Of a stretch of 64,000 nt of DNA, positions 50,962 through 64,000 are shown one piece after another. The notes beneath the pieces were generated by a model. That model searched no databases. It saw only the letters and a program-made list of their open reading frames with translations, and was not told the DNA's origin. The DNA comes from Ahaetulla prasina. Lineage: Eukaryota; Chordata; Lepidosauria; Squamata; Colubridae. Each line of letters opens with the position of its first letter. The first letter of the stretch is position 1. The stretch is from the NCBI RefSeq assembly GCF_028640845.1, contig NC_080539.1, positions 191,775,436 to 191,839,435 of the forward strand, written 5' to 3'. A program made the translations under genes and the position numbers.

Positions 50962-51039
50962 TTGTCGGTTGCTAACATCTCAAAACTGCCAACCTCCTTG
51001 TGGAGGCCAGGTAGGCTGCTACTTGCAGAGCTGCTTTAA

Positions 51040-51230
51040 TGCCAACTGTCCAATTGGCGAGTCCAGAAAAAGAAACTCCTGGGGCATTATTTTACCAAGA
51101 AAACAAATTTTACTGAATAAATCCACACTGACACAGAAGAAACGAAACCAACTCTGGGCTTCCTGTGCAAAAGCACACATAGTTCATTCCCCCTTTTCCC
51201 CACAGGCATCCACAGTCTATTACATTCACC
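51040..51230 (+). repeat. Partial LTR of the element-E family
   Basis: Starts TGCCAACTGTCC and matches the first about 190 bp of the LTR at 40210-40584 (aagaaactcctgg..., ccccttttcccca...) with about 85-90% identity by eye, then diverges. There is no TATA or 3' part; it is a truncated solo LTR. Confidence 0.7.
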
Positions 51231-51309
51231 AATCACTTCTGTTCATTTTGTTATGGGAACTGGCTGGCCCTGCTGGGACATCTGCTTGGGGTGTCCTTGA
51301 GGGGGAGCA

Positions 51310-52001
51310 ATCTCATGGAAACTGACAATGCTTGGATGCCATTCCCCCTACCCTTGCATTCCAATCCACCACCACCCTGTTCTTTGTCAAGCTGCAAGCA
51401 AAGTGGAATATAGGTGAAAGTTTGAGTCAGTCTTGACAGAGACTGTCTACCTGCTCTTCATTCTACCATGTTCACCAGATCTGTTAAGTGAAATTCCAAC
51501 TCTGCTTATGAACTTTCTTCAGCTCTTCTTTGCTTTATAGACTTGTGAAGGTCATAAATGTGGTCATAAAGTTACTTTTTCATAGCCTTTGAACTGTGAA
51601 CAATTACTATATGAGGCAGCTATATGTAGCTTGCAATCATCACAACGTCCAGGTGAATATTACATTCTACAGTATCCTTTTACCTCCCTCTCATATGCGC
51701 ATCATCCTCTATGATTGTTTATAGTTATGGCTGCTTTATTAATTTGAAGAGATATACGTTGTACATAATCTTGCATGTTGCAAAAAGCTCTTTGAAATGT
51801 TTGAATTATATGCATTTTTAATTAAATGCATAGTTGCAGCAAACGTGATACTGGGTGATTGTGCCAGCCATAAATTTCCTTTTTTCTATGTATAATTGTA
51901 TTCATTCTTTTACTTACAGCAGAGTTCTGTAAAAGGACCCAAATCTACAAGAATAAATTTTTTATTAAAGCATTACTTTTTGAGTTGTAAAAAAATATAT
52001 C
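51310..52001. other. Intronic DNA, no recognised element
   Basis: AT-rich, with only short chance ORFs. Nothing was recognised. Confidence 0.5.
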
Positions 52002-52003
52002 TA

Positions 52004-52394
52004 CCGTATATACTCGAATATAAGCCGATCCGAGTATAAGCCGAGGTCCCCAATTTTACCCCAAAAACTGGGGTAAACTGGGGACTCGAGTATAAGCCGA
52101 GGGTGGGAAATGAGGCACCTACGGTTGAAACCCTCCTCCTCAGCTGAGAAGGCTGGCGGCTCCCGCCCGCCCCCTCACTGCACCGGCAGGGCTTCCCCGC
52201 GCCGTCCGGTAAAATGTGAAAAAAAGAAAAAGAAAAAAAACTCGAGTATAAGCCGAATATACTCGAGTATAAGCCGAGGGGCTTAAAAAAAAAAACTGAG
52301 TATAAGTCAGTATAGACCCGAGTATAAGCCGAGGGGACGTTTTTCAGCACAAAAAACGTGCTGAAAAACTCGGCTTATACTCGAGTATATACGG
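52004..52394. mobile_element. Tc1/mariner-like MITE, 391 bp
   Basis: The termini CCGTATATACTCGAATATAA and TTATACTCGAGTATATACGG are inverted repeats continuing to about 27 bp, and the flanks are TA on both sides (52002-52003, 52395-52396). Inside, the motif gagtataagccgag recurs about six times in both orientations, giving a strong fold-back structure. There is no transposase. Confidence 0.8.
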
Positions 52395-52396
52395 TA

Positions 52397-53285
52397 CTTG
52401 TTTTCCTAATCTGTAACATATTACCTGTAATTCACTTGTAATCATTAGCACTTACAGAAAATGTATATTCATCAAACATAGTTATTTCCTGCAGTCTTCC
52501 ATGATAAAAATTAAGGTTTATATACACTTCCATCCAGGTAGTGATTTGCCAATGACAATTGTTTTATATAATCACCAGATCTTACTGTATCACCAATTTT
52601 ACTGTGAAATTCTTTCATTGATGAAAAAAGGGGGATATAGATGGACATGTGTATGTTAGATTAAGCAGAGAAAGGTGTGACGTAGTGGGTTAATGGCAGA
52701 AATCAACAAAGAGGATGAAGCATTGTGTCATGGCTAATGTCTCCTTGATACACAATTCCCAGAACAAAGAAGTTAAAACACATTTTGTTTAATGCACTCT
52801 AGAAAAAAGACAGTAAACCATCAACACATTAGTTCTTAGTCCATTAGATCTATATCCAGAAAAGAATTCAGAATAATAGGACAATTGCTGATGATATATC
52901 AATGTTAGATGCCTCAAAAGTGGAGTCCAAATAAGCAGATCCAGCTGACTTTCCGCACAAATAAAAGTGGATAGTGAACCACTGTAATTCTGATTTTGAA
53001 GGCAGAGAATAAGGTACTACAGAACAAGATTCAACATGTTCTCCTCAAGGGAGAATCTCTCCCCTTGAGGAGCTTAAATGGAGGTGCTCACTTAAATGTT
53101 TCGCCAGTTTTAACTCCCTGTTAAACCAAAGAATTGATTCGGTTCTGTTAGGAAAAAAAGGGACATTTATTTATTTATGGAGTTAACAAACTCAGACTGT
53201 TGCTACATTCTTCAGATTAGTCAAGGTTTAATAATATCATCATATGTTGGGAAGACGTACAGATCCATTCAGAACCTATCCATTT
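52397..53285. other. Intronic DNA, no recognised element
   Basis: No repeat ends, long ORFs or motifs seen. Confidence 0.5.
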
Positions 53286-53289
53286 TCAT

Positions 53290-53584
53290 CAAACAATGAG
53301 ACTGAACTACTGACTCTGTGGTCTCTTCTCAAAATCCCCACAGCTTTTACCAAAAACTGTCTACTATTGACCTCACCCCGTTCCTAAGAGGTCCGTAAGG
53401 GGTGTGCATAAGAGCACAAATGTGCCTACCGTTCCTGTCCTTTTGTTTTCTTTCATTATATCCAATCAATATAGTTATTAATACTTATGCTTATATATAT
53501 ACGCTTATATATTATATAGTTACTTTCATGCTTATGCTTATATATGTGACAAAATAAATAAATAAAATAAATAAATAAATTTTA
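53290..53584 (+). mobile_element. LINE 3' end, same family as 10578-10945
   Basis: Reads ...DSVVSSQNPHSFYQKLSTIDLTPFLRGP, then a UTR with gtgcataagagcac and a tail of AAATAA units (53550-53584). This is the sense copy of the antisense piece in element A. Clade not assigned. Confidence 0.6.
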
Positions 53585-54018
53585 ATAAATCTTCTACCCC
53601 TGCAGAGATTTGTGCTATCCAACAGCTAAAGCAGGCTATGCTATGTCTTGATCAAACAATGAAGTGGAGTGACTATAATGTCTGTTCTGAAACAATAGGG
53701 AGAAAGGCCCAGAGACTCTTCAAAGAGGAAGGATGTGAAGGGAGATATACTAAAAACAACTATGAAGGTTCATTGCACTATACTGCAATTTGAAGGGTCC
53801 CGTTTTATAGCTCATCTTCAGATCAACATGGATTAAACATAGTGCACCTCTTTTTAGGAACCATCTTCACAATGAAATGCTAGTTGAAACAACAGTCTTC
53901 CCAATAGATAACATTAAATACAATGAAAATTACACAAAAAAAGTATTGTTCTGTCAGGTTTCTTCCAAAATAATACCATTCCATTAACATATTGGCAGCT
54001 TGTATTAGATACTGGAGG

Positions 54019-54020
<2 letters not shown>

Positions 54021-54082
<62 letters not shown>
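54021..54082 (+). repeat. (TG)31 microsatellite
   Basis: An uninterrupted TG dinucleotide run of about 62 bp. Confidence 0.98.
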
Positions 54083-54083
<1 letters not shown>

Positions 54084-55475
54084 ATATTAACCACAGTTTT
54101 GTATAGAAAAATCTTATACCCAAAACCACCATAGATTAATCAGGAAGTTAAAATGCTTTGTTCTCCCAGAAGGACTAACTGTTCCTTCACATGTCCATCT
54201 AAAACTATCTAAATTACCTAAAATATAATGTCCTTTTCTTTGTTTTAGAAAACCCAGAATGTAAAAGTACCTACCTGCAAATGCCCTGCAGCCATTTCTA
54301 AAAGAAAGCTGGAGAGGAGAGGAGAGAGAAATGGCTTTTTACTAGGACTGTGCAAAGCTTCCACAAAGCTTCCAACAAAGCTGCCCTTTAAAGGTGCTTT
54401 GCAGACCAATGTTGCCCAGCCTCCTTCTTCTAAAGAGGGAAGTGAGAATCTCATATTACTTCACTTCCTGTTACACTAAACCTGAGCATAAATCTGTGGT
54501 TTTTCCAGTGACTACAGGAAGTAGCTTCCATGACTGCACAATGCCCAGGAGGAAGCCCCTTCCAGAGTTCCTGGACATTCCACAGGAAGAAATCAAACAG
54601 AACATGAACACAAAAATAGTAATTCAGTATTGTACACTGTGGGTTGTGTGTCCTTCCAATGTGGAAAATTTTGCCATCCCCACACACTCAAATCCATTAT
54701 TCTTCATACAGTCACACATTTCAATATATTGGAATGCAAATCAAGAGTCCATTCACATTTTACACTACAGTGATTATTGTCATATAATGTTAATATATTC
54801 ATGGATATTCAACCTACATCACGCAATAGAGGGGAAAGCCCATATTACACATTTTATTTATCTATTTTATTAATAACATTTATCTGGACACCTATCTCAT
54901 GTAAAATGACTCTGGGCAGCATACAACAATCCAATAAAATACTAGATTCAGATTTCTCTTTACCTCAACACAATGAAGTTAACCAGCTCCTTTAAAACAT
55001 TGTCTGTGTACTTTGGTAAAAAAAATCTCCCCCCCCCCCACAAAACTCTCGTTTTGTGAAAGGAATGAGAAGTAGTTCCCACATAGTCCAAAGAAACAAT
55101 GGGATGTCTTTACTGCCTACTCCAAATATTATGTCTTTGCCTTTTACCTAGATTGGGTCAGAAAGGACATTACTGTAGAAATCTGAACATTGATCAATAG
55201 AATTTGCATTTACCATCCATGAGTTGCTGGGATTGTTTTGTGATGCCTTCTTAGTTTTTCAATAGCAAATTGCTTATCACAGGTTTCTGAATGTGTGCTT
55301 CTATAATCATCTCAAATCCAGCCTGCAGAAAGAAACTGATGGATGGTTTTGGAGAAGGTGATAGGACTGCAGCTGCAATAAATCTTGGAGGAGTGGCTTA
55401 TCTAATTTCCTTTCAATCATGTTTCAGTCCCAGGAAAAAGACTGAAACTATAGCAGTCACTCATTGAGAAGATCA
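54083..55475. other. Intronic DNA, no recognised element
   Basis: An open frame at 54394-54873 (plus, 159 codons) has no recognisable domain and I regard it as chance. No repeats were named. Confidence 0.45.
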
Positions 55476-55479
55476 ATGA

Positions 55480-56450
55480 GAGGGGATCTTGATGCTGGGA
55501 ATGTAATTATTTTGGTCCTACTCAATCTCTCACTAGCGTTTTATATTATCAACCAAGGTATTCTGTGAGAGTTGTTGTGAAGATGTGGACACTATTTTGC
55601 AGTAGTTTCATTCCTCCCTGAATAGGTAATTCCAGTCAATGGCACTGGCAGATAGCTTTTCCTGTATAAAGTATGATAGGGCTCTGAGTCTGATCTATTA
55701 ATATGCTGATGATACATAATTATACAATTTAATCTTGGACCAGATAGGAGATCAGGTAAGTGTTTGGAGGCAGAAATAGACTATATGGGGCAAAACAATT
55801 GAATTCCAGCATAACGGAGCTGTTTCTCCTAAAGCTGTCAGGTTAGTCACAATTCTTATTTTGACTCTGGATTGAGATGCATGTCCCCTGGAAGAGCAAG
55901 CCCCAATTTAGGATCTTTACTGGACTCATGGCTTCTGTTTGAACAGCAGGTGAAAGATGTGGCCAGGGAAAACTTTGGCCGGTTTTGACTAGTATACCAA
56001 TTGTAGCATGTTTTGAAATGAGAGGCACTGCAGCAATGACCTTCATGATTCAAAACTAGATTATTATTTGGGACTGCCTTTGAAGAAAATCCCAAAACTG
56101 CAACTGGTCCAGCTGGCAAGGTGGCAGGTGAGAGCTGTTTCAGCAAGGATGCATCTATGTTATTCATGCTGCATTTGTTGTCACTATGCTTCTGAATACA
56201 ATTCAAAGAGCTGCTTTTGACTTACTGAGAGTCCAAGATTCCCATGAGAACAAACAGTTTGTTCATCCTGTATCATCAGCTACCAAGGTGCCTTCTCTCA
56301 GGATGGGAGCTCAGGATAGGCTTTGGCAGAGGTAACATGGCCACTTTGGAACCGTCTGCCCTTGAGATTCATATACTTTTAAGAGGCAGAGAAGGAATAG
56401 TTGCTTCATGGATTTGGGGGACTTGAACAGACTATTTTTGTTTTGGTGGC
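55480..56450 (+). mobile_element. Ancient L2/L3-type LINE remnant
   Basis: With many breaks the plus strand gives DLDAGNVIILVLLNLS-AFYIIN (RT motif A region), ADDT-LYN (catalytic box), then KLDYYLGLPLKKIPKLQLVQLA and PRFLSGWEL-type end residues. Order and spacing fit one L2-like copy, far older than those at 19964 or 38722. Confidence 0.55.
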
Positions 56451-56623
56451 TTTTTCTTAGGATGTCTTAACTGATTGTAATTATTTTACAAGGGCTTTTG
56501 GCTGGAGCCTGTATAATTGGATGCAACTTAAGTCATAAATTATATATGAAAATAAGAAAATAAAGCACAATCAGTTACCGTACGGTTTTTATTTCCCAGC
56601 TCCTTCTCCCTCTAAGCAACTTG

Positions 56624-56703
56624 CTTGACAAATAAATAAATAAATAAATACATACATACATACATACATACATACATACATACATACATACATACATACA
56701 TAC
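56624..56703 (+). repeat. (AAAT)n(CATA)n microsatellite
   Basis: About six AAAT units followed by about 15 CATA units. Confidence 0.95.
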
Positions 56704-57855
56704 TGGTATTCAGGAGCGGGCAGTAAATTTTGTAAAATTTTGGTTGATCTAATGAATTTGGATTTTATATTTTTTCTCTCATGATTAATGATTTTATTAT
56801 TGTTTCTTTAAAGTTGTCTATCAACTGTTCTTTTGAAATTTAATATTTTGCATCTGAGGATTATCCACCAGAAGGCAAAGCTTGTATCTAAAAATTTTAC
56901 AAGGAACTAACTAGGGTTCCAGAGCCTTTATAACAAGTAAAATATAAAATTCAAGAAGGTTCCTTATCCAAGTGAGCAGATAAATCTTAAACAGCATTTT
57001 AGCTCATGTGGGACAGATCTTCAAGGATGTTTATATCCTGTCAGTATGATGCCTGCATTACTCATGAATCATGCAGCACATGCTCCAGTCCATTTTCCTC
57101 ACTATTATCTTCTAAAAAGTCAGATTTGTTTCCTGATAGTTTTTGTAATGAATCTTCTGGGAAATTATACCATCTGTGCACTGCTGAATATGTTGTCTTC
57201 CAATATTGTTATAAATGTTTGTTAGTTTACCCAGGCTCCTTTTATAAATTTAAATCAGATGGGAAAATGAGGTTTCTTTTCCTTTTTATTTTTTGAATTA
57301 GGAGAATTTGACTAGACTAAATCATAATCTTTAACTGGAAAATTCACTAAAGAATTGGCAAAATACTAAGAACATAATGGAAAAACATGAGCATCCTGAT
57401 CTCTATAGACCATATGCTGGTGATGAGTCTGTGAGATGCACCTCCTTTTGGGCAGGTGCGGGCAGAACCCAGAGGAGGTATGAACACTTTTTAGTTACAT
57501 TTTTACAATAAATATATTTCCCCCCCGAAGTTTCATTGTATTGCTTCCATTGTTCATTTGTGTATAGTTCTATGCTGGATTTTTAAGGAAGGTTTCAGTA
57601 CATTAATATTACACCAAAATGAGTTGTGAGGGCAAAATATTTAGGAATTCCTGTTATAAACCTTGGAGAATAGAAAAGAATTGTTTCTTTTCATTTAAAA
57701 AGAAGATTACATTAAATATTCTGGAACAAAGGAGCAGCTGTTCAAACTCAGGCACTTTAGCAAACAGAACAGTGAATTAAATGCAAATACAACTGCAATT
57801 CTAACTTGCAGTTTGAACTTTACTGGCTAACAAAGGACACAAGAGCCGTCTAGAA
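56704..57855. other. Intronic DNA, no recognised element
   Basis: AT-rich, short chance ORFs only. Confidence 0.5.
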
Positions 57856-57859
57856 ATAC

Positions 57860-58320
57860 AGCATACAGAATAACAGAGTTGGAGAATCTTCTAGTCCAGA
57901 GGTCCCTAACCCTCGGGTGGTAGCCCACTCCCAGGTCTTGAACCGTTCAAACTGGGCTTTGGGAGTGGCGAGTGAGGGTGTGCATGCATCATCATTTGCA
58001 TGAACAACAGTCTGCATGCTCCATTTGCGCAAGTGGCAGGCTGGCATCCCTGTCACTTGCATACATGCACACTTGCCTGCCACTCAGACGGAACCATCCC
58101 CTCTCACCTCCTCTGTTGGTCCACAAAGCCAGAAAGGTTGGTGACCCCTGTTCTATCCCCTGCTCAAGCAGGAAACCCTATATCATTTCAGACAGATGGC
58201 TGTCCAGTCTCTTTTTTTAAAAGCCTCCAGTGTTGGAGCATCTACAACTTCTGAAGGCAAGCCATTCCACTGGTTTATCGTTTTCACCATCAGGAAATTT
58301 CTCCTTAGTTCAATAGTTTC
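57860..58320 (-). mobile_element. CR1 3' end, antisense, split by a hAT MITE
   Basis: On the plus strand it reads cagaataacagagttggagaatcttctagtc, then (after the hAT) cccctgctcaagcaggaaacc and cagtgttggagcatctacaacttctgaaggcaagccattccactgg. This is the CR1 tail and the last ORF2 codons in reverse. Confidence 0.85.
57897..58150. mobile_element. hAT MITE, 254 bp
   Basis: The ends are CAGAGGTCCCTAACC and GGTTGGTGACCCCTG. The 8-bp TSD is ttctagtc (57889-57896) versus ttctatcc (58151-58158), 6 of 8. It lies in the CR1 tail, which reads through when it is removed. Confidence 0.75.
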
Positions 58321-60558
58321 AGGGTGTATTTATTATGGTCATGTTCTAAACACAGTGGATTTTGTACTAGCCTTTGGTATAATGCTGAACTGTATGTCAA
58401 TACAGGAAAGAGGATCCAGGATAGATCCTGCCTACTGTTCTTAAGATAATTTTAGTGATTAGAAAATTTAGTTTAGAGTTTTGAAGACCTTCTTGTTTGT
58501 TTGCTTCCTTGTACATATACAATGACATAATGTTTTAAACTCTAGATTAAGACATAGCAAACCCCATTTTAATATTGGAAAGGACCAGAAGCATTGCAAG
58601 CTATTGAGTAATAACTACGCTAAGTCCTAAGAACTATGATGCTTTTTAATATATTGGTTTAAAGATTTCTTTAATCAGATTGCAATTAAAATGATAAGTT
58701 CTCTCTGAATCAGTAATCATGTATTAATTTGGATTGCTGATTACTAATGCGAATTGTACCCCAAGGGTAAGGACCTATTGAAAATGAACTTTCCTAAACT
58801 TGTAAACCCATCAGAGAAAGCTAGCCACAGTCTCATGCATTTGCTGGTTGCTGTTTTGTTTTCTTCTGCTACATTAATCCAGGATAAGCAACATGTGATT
58901 TTGGCATTTCTATTCTTTTAAGGATTTTTTTTTTCCAGAATGCTTTTTAATTCTCATGCTGCCAGTCAAGTCTAAGAAAAGTTCACTCTAGAGGAAAATG
59001 GTTTTTCTCCTTGAGTCAGTAAACTTTCTCATGGAGACAAAGTCAAAGTAGCATTATAAAAACTTTTTATTTCAACTTTTAGTTGAAAGGACCCTTTGCA
59101 CAGAGCATTGGTTTGTGTGAAACAAACCTACTACACAATTTACTAGACTTGCAATGTTTCCTATCAGTGGGAATTCCAGTTGCAGTTTCCCAGGTTTGTA
59201 AGCTTCAAATCCCAGAATTCCACTGCCAATATGGTTATTGATGAGAATTCTGAGAGTTGAAGCCCACAAACCGGGGAAGTTACTAAGGCTGGGAAACACA
59301 GCACTAGAGAAAGAGAGATCCCTAGAAAATATGATATTTTAGAACAGACTGTGATATAATTTGAAGCAAAGGTAGCCCTCTGAGATAAAATTATTTTATG
59401 GCTAAAAGAGAGGAAGTCAGGAAAAGAAATGATGAATGTTTCTTCGTAAATGTTATAAAGTTGATTTTGGGGTATTGAACCAGAAATTTAATCAATTAAT
59501 TAACAGCATTTGGCACACACTATTGCATTGCTGTGACTATTATCTTGATTGTTTTTAACCACACACTGCAGACACCCCTGTGTTTCTCCCTCCCTGTCTC
59601 CCTGTGGTATTTTAGATCAACAATTGAACAATCTTGCTCAACACTTTCATTTTTGGCAAACTAGAGCTGCAGAGAAACAAATCACAACTAAAATTTCATG
59701 GAAGGTTAGGGATCAGAATAACATGGATGATGCTATCTATTCCACTTGGGATGAGAGAAAATATACTACAAATAATCCAGTTATTTCCCAACTTTGTCTA
59801 TATCCTAGAGTAGCTTAGAAAGAAACAATGTGGACAACCAGTATTATATCTTTGGCATTTGTGACATTAACTTTTTCTTTAATCACAGTAGCTATTCTGT
59901 TAGTTTGAACTAAGTTTTGGAGAATAATATAGAAATGGATGACAGGATTATCTAGACCGAGGGAAGTAGAAGGTAAGAACTATCCAATTTTCTCTTTGGC
60001 CTCTGATAGAATTAAGGGTTAGATGGTCTTTGTCCAAACTGTTTATGCATTTCACTCTATGGAAGCTATTTTCTGTGTAATTGTGGTTCCAACTGAAAAT
60101 GTTTTATTCATGTAACATCCATTATAAATATTACTTCATATAATAATGGATTCGCACAGGCAGAGAATATAACATCATAATATAAACACATTAGAGGAAA
60201 AATAAGGGGACGTTTTCCTATGGAGACCTTTACAGTACTTTACATTTTAATATGTATTAATGTAAGCAAGTTATTTCCCTCTTAGAAGTCACACTTGTGT
60301 GATTTCATTTATATAACCCATCTGGGAGGGAGATAGATAATTTCAAAATTTGATAATAAAATAAAATAATGTTTCTGACATTATATACAGTCTACAATTT
60401 TAGGAGAAATACTTAAGGTAAAGTACTTATGGAAATGGAATATTGGCTGATTCTATTTTTTTGCAAAGTCTGTGGGTCATGGAGATTACTTGGAATAGAA
60501 AAAATATTGATGAACTAGAGATTCATTCAAACATCAGTTCCAATTTAAAAATTTTTAA
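58321..60558. other. Intronic DNA, no recognised element
   Basis: AT-rich sequence without named repeats. A short near-repeat at 59160-59290 (aattccagttgcag..., gaattctgagagttgaag) looks like an old repeat tail but was not identified. Confidence 0.45.
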
Positions 60559-60568
60559 TACATCATTA

Positions 60569-60930
60569 AAAAAGGTAAAGGTTCCCCTCGCACATACGTG
60601 CTAGTTGTTGCCAACTCTAGGTGGCAGTGCTCATCTCCGTTTCAAAGTCGAAGAGCCAACACTGTCCAAAGACGTCTTCGTGGTCATGTGGCCGGCATGA
60701 CTCAATGCCAAAGGTGTATGGAACGCTGTTACCTTCCCACCAAAGGTGGTCCCTATTTTTTCTACTTGAATTTTTACATGCTTTTGAAACTGCTAGGTTG
60801 GCAGAAGCTGGGACAAGTGACGGGAGCTCACCCCGTTACACGGCAGCACTAGGGATTCGAACCGCCGAGCTGCCGGCCTTTCGATCGACAAGCTCAACAT
60901 CCTAGCCCCTGAGCCACCGCGTCCCTATGT
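60569..60930 (-). mobile_element. Sauria-type tRNA SINE, antisense, copy 2
   Basis: Closely matches 24270-24629 along its full length, with box A and box B at the plus-strand right end and ggtaaaggttcccct at the left end. A perfect 10-bp TSD, tacatcatta, lies at 60559-60568 and 60931-60940. Confidence 0.92.
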
Positions 60931-60944
60931 TACATCATTACCAT

Positions 60945-62450
<1,506 letters not shown>

Positions 62451-62454
62451 AAAA

Positions 62455-62800
62455 TTAATACTCCCAGATCTATAAATTTATCAAATCCCTCTCTGTTTGT
62501 GACTGTCAGCACATCTTTCAGGAATTAATTTCACTGACCAATTGTGTACTGTATGAAGAAGCACTTTGGTCTGTTTGAAATCTTTGAAGGAACAGTTTTA
62601 GAACTAGCATTCTGAGAGAGGAAACAAAACTTCCATTTCCATCCACTTTCTTCACACCATGTGTCATTATATACACTTTGATCATGTCCCTACAGTTAGT
62701 CTAAGATGATATAGAGAGTCCACAGAATATACTTCAAGGAGCTCTGTAATTCTGTAAATAACTCCCCAACACTGATCACTCCAAGGTCACAAGGAACTAC
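62455..62800 (-). mobile_element. Ancient CR1/L3-type LINE 3' end
   Basis: The plus strand has the order of an old amniote CR1/L3 tail in reverse: ctcccagatctataaatttatc, then cagcacatctttcagg, actggccaattgtg-like, gaagaagcactttggtctg, ccacttcttcacacc-like, gtgtcattatatacactttgatcatgtcccta. It is very diverged. Identified by pattern memory only. Confidence 0.5.
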
Positions 62801-63614
62801 AGAGTCAAAGCTCTTTTTCATTGGAACTATGGTTTTATAAGTGCAGAGAGAATAATGCTGCGTTCACCAAAATCAGTGCAAAGGCTTTCAAAGAACAGCT
62901 TTAAAAATGGCAGTTGCAAACTTTTCAGTAAAAAAAGGATGGAGGTTTAAGCTGTGTATTGTTTAATTAATTAAATCTTTTAAAGAAAGTAGCATAAAAG
63001 AGTTCTTAGAAACTTGTGCTGCAGTTGTCCAAATATATTTCTTTAAAAACTTGGTTTCTGAAGTCCCCATAATTTTGCTGACTAAATTAGTTCCAATTAA
63101 TTTCTTTCTTTTGAAAAGTGGATTTAATTTAGCAATTTCATGAATCTGAATGCTGTCAAGCCTTTGCTTTCTTTTGTTATAAATATGAAATCAATCAGTT
63201 TAAGCTTGCAGGAATACAAGTTCATAAAGGGATAAATTCTTTATAACTTCATTGCCCTAATATATAGGGGAGGGGGAAGGAAAAAAAATTGAATTATAAT
63301 AGAAAGTATAAAAAAATAATAAAATATTTTTTTAATGCAAAAAGCATAACATTATGTACATATGTAAAATAATACTCAAGATTAAACCTTGGTCTGATGG
63401 AAAATATTAGATTTTCTCCATCTGGGTGTGATATAAGCTACCATAGGTAGAAGAAACATACTTCATTACTCCAAGTTTTAAAATTGGGTGGCATTAAAAA
63501 AAGCTATACTCCATGAAGTGTAAATCTATATTTCTTCATATGTTGTTAAGCCTAAATTTTGAAGGGATAATGATATTTCTCCTCAAAGGAGAGGAGAAAT
63601 AAAGACAATGGGTT
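62801..63614. other. Intronic DNA, no recognised element
   Basis: AT-rich, nothing recognised. Confidence 0.5.
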
Positions 63615-63876
63615 GACATGGATGAAATGCTACCGGTTCAGACTGGATCAGGAGAAGTGATAGCGGAGATTGGAGATGGTTCGCCATACTGGTAGCAATT
63701 ACTGGCTGGCCACGCCCCCAAACCGGTCCACGGCCCATAGCCCTGCCATGCTTCCCTGCCTTCCATGCTGCCAAACTCATTGTTCGAAGCATCTAAGGAA
63801 ACGTCTTCCAACTCTTTAAGATCAACTTTAAGAGCTCCGAGAAGCCGACAGCAAAAGTAGCGGCAGCAGGGGCAAC

Positions 63877-63929
<53 letters not shown>

Positions 63930-64000
63930 CTCGGTCCTCCTCTCCCAGGTGAGAGCCAGGGCTTCGCTGCCTCCTCTTTTCCTAAGAGAGGCGGTGTCTG
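63615..64000. mobile_element. hAT element of the 46462 family, cut by the window end
   Basis: From 63615 the sequence (gatgaaatgctaccggttcag..., ctggctggccacgcccccaaac..., cttccatgctgcc) matches the reverse complement of 48174-48010. A GC-rich stretch with a GT repeat follows. The first bases of the terminus are mutated (tggatgaaat instead of caggggtgaaat). The other end is beyond the window. Confidence 0.7.
63879..63924 (+). repeat. (GT)23 microsatellite
   Basis: An uninterrupted GT run of about 46 bp within the hAT element. Confidence 0.97.

Noticed and set aside
52004..52394. CRISPR-like array of repeated 14-mers
   Set aside because: Repeats occur in both orientations with irregular spacing and TA-flanked inverted termini in a vertebrate genome; this is a MITE.
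54021..54082. Dinucleotide run as a possible Z-DNA regulatory element
   Set aside because: A TG run of this size is common in vertebrate introns; nothing nearby suggests a regulatory role.
54394..54873. 159-codon plus-strand ORF
   Set aside because: Composition is unremarkable and no motif is visible. It lies in AT-rich intron without splice or promoter support, so chance is likelier.

Overview
This is vertebrate nuclear DNA, almost certainly from a squamate reptile and most likely a snake. The repeat census supports this: two Sauria-type SINEs with target-site duplications (TSDs), many CR1, L2, Rex1/Babar-like and R4/Dong-like LINE pieces, L1 5' ends, hAT and mariner MITEs, several Ty3/gypsy lineages, and AATAG-type microsatellite seeds at LINE tails. 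Nothing prokaryotic is present. The only host coding sequence I recognise is one 130-bp exon at 61913-62042 on the minus strand. It encodes a von Willebrand factor C (VWC) module that I assign to VWC2L (brorin-like). By this reading 1-61912 is the intron 3' of that exon and 62043-64000 the intron 5' of it.

Layout. 1-11200 is a nested set of LTR elements. An old degraded gypsy (A) is split by a second gypsy (B, 1030-10232). B holds an antisense L2 tail and an antisense solo LTR (family X, 3034-9452). Inside that solo LTR sits a complete, very young chromodomain gypsy (D, 3114-9001), whose two 488-bp LTRs show no differences and whose 5-bp TSD is GAGTG. 13360-14540 is a CR1 remnant. 14697-21358 is a third gypsy (C) with TSD ATGGA, interrupted by Rex1-like, CR1 and L2 LINEs. 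21364-23270 holds L1-like and CR1 pieces. 24270-27078 holds a Sauria SINE, two more solo X LTRs and a small hAT. 27641-32735 is a cluster of R4/Dong-like LINEs around AAT repeats, plus a Rex1-like LINE and a hAT MITE. 34725-40000 has CR1 and L2 pieces (one with an intact 350-codon RT ORF) and hAT MITEs. 40210-51230 mixes a Mag-like gypsy gag-protease, antisense L1, gypsy integrase and gag, an RTE-like LINE, a fourth solo X LTR, and a CR1 with an esterase-type ORF1 split by a 1.7-kb hAT. From 51300 to the end the DNA is mostly single-copy-looking intron with sparse repeats and the exon.

How parts relate. The TSDs give a relative order of insertion (A, then B, then X, then D). Elements B, C and D each carry, just after the 5' LTR, a short stretch complementary to a site inside the LTR placed where transcription should start. 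This is the arrangement expected for self-primed reverse transcription, known from the Tf1/sushi group. The tRNA-SINE at 43610-43872 shares its 3' end with the L2 LINEs here. The R4-like copies abut AAT/ATT repeats, matching the TAA-repeat preference known for Dong. All coordinates were read by eye; repeat borders without a stated TSD are approximate to tens of bases.
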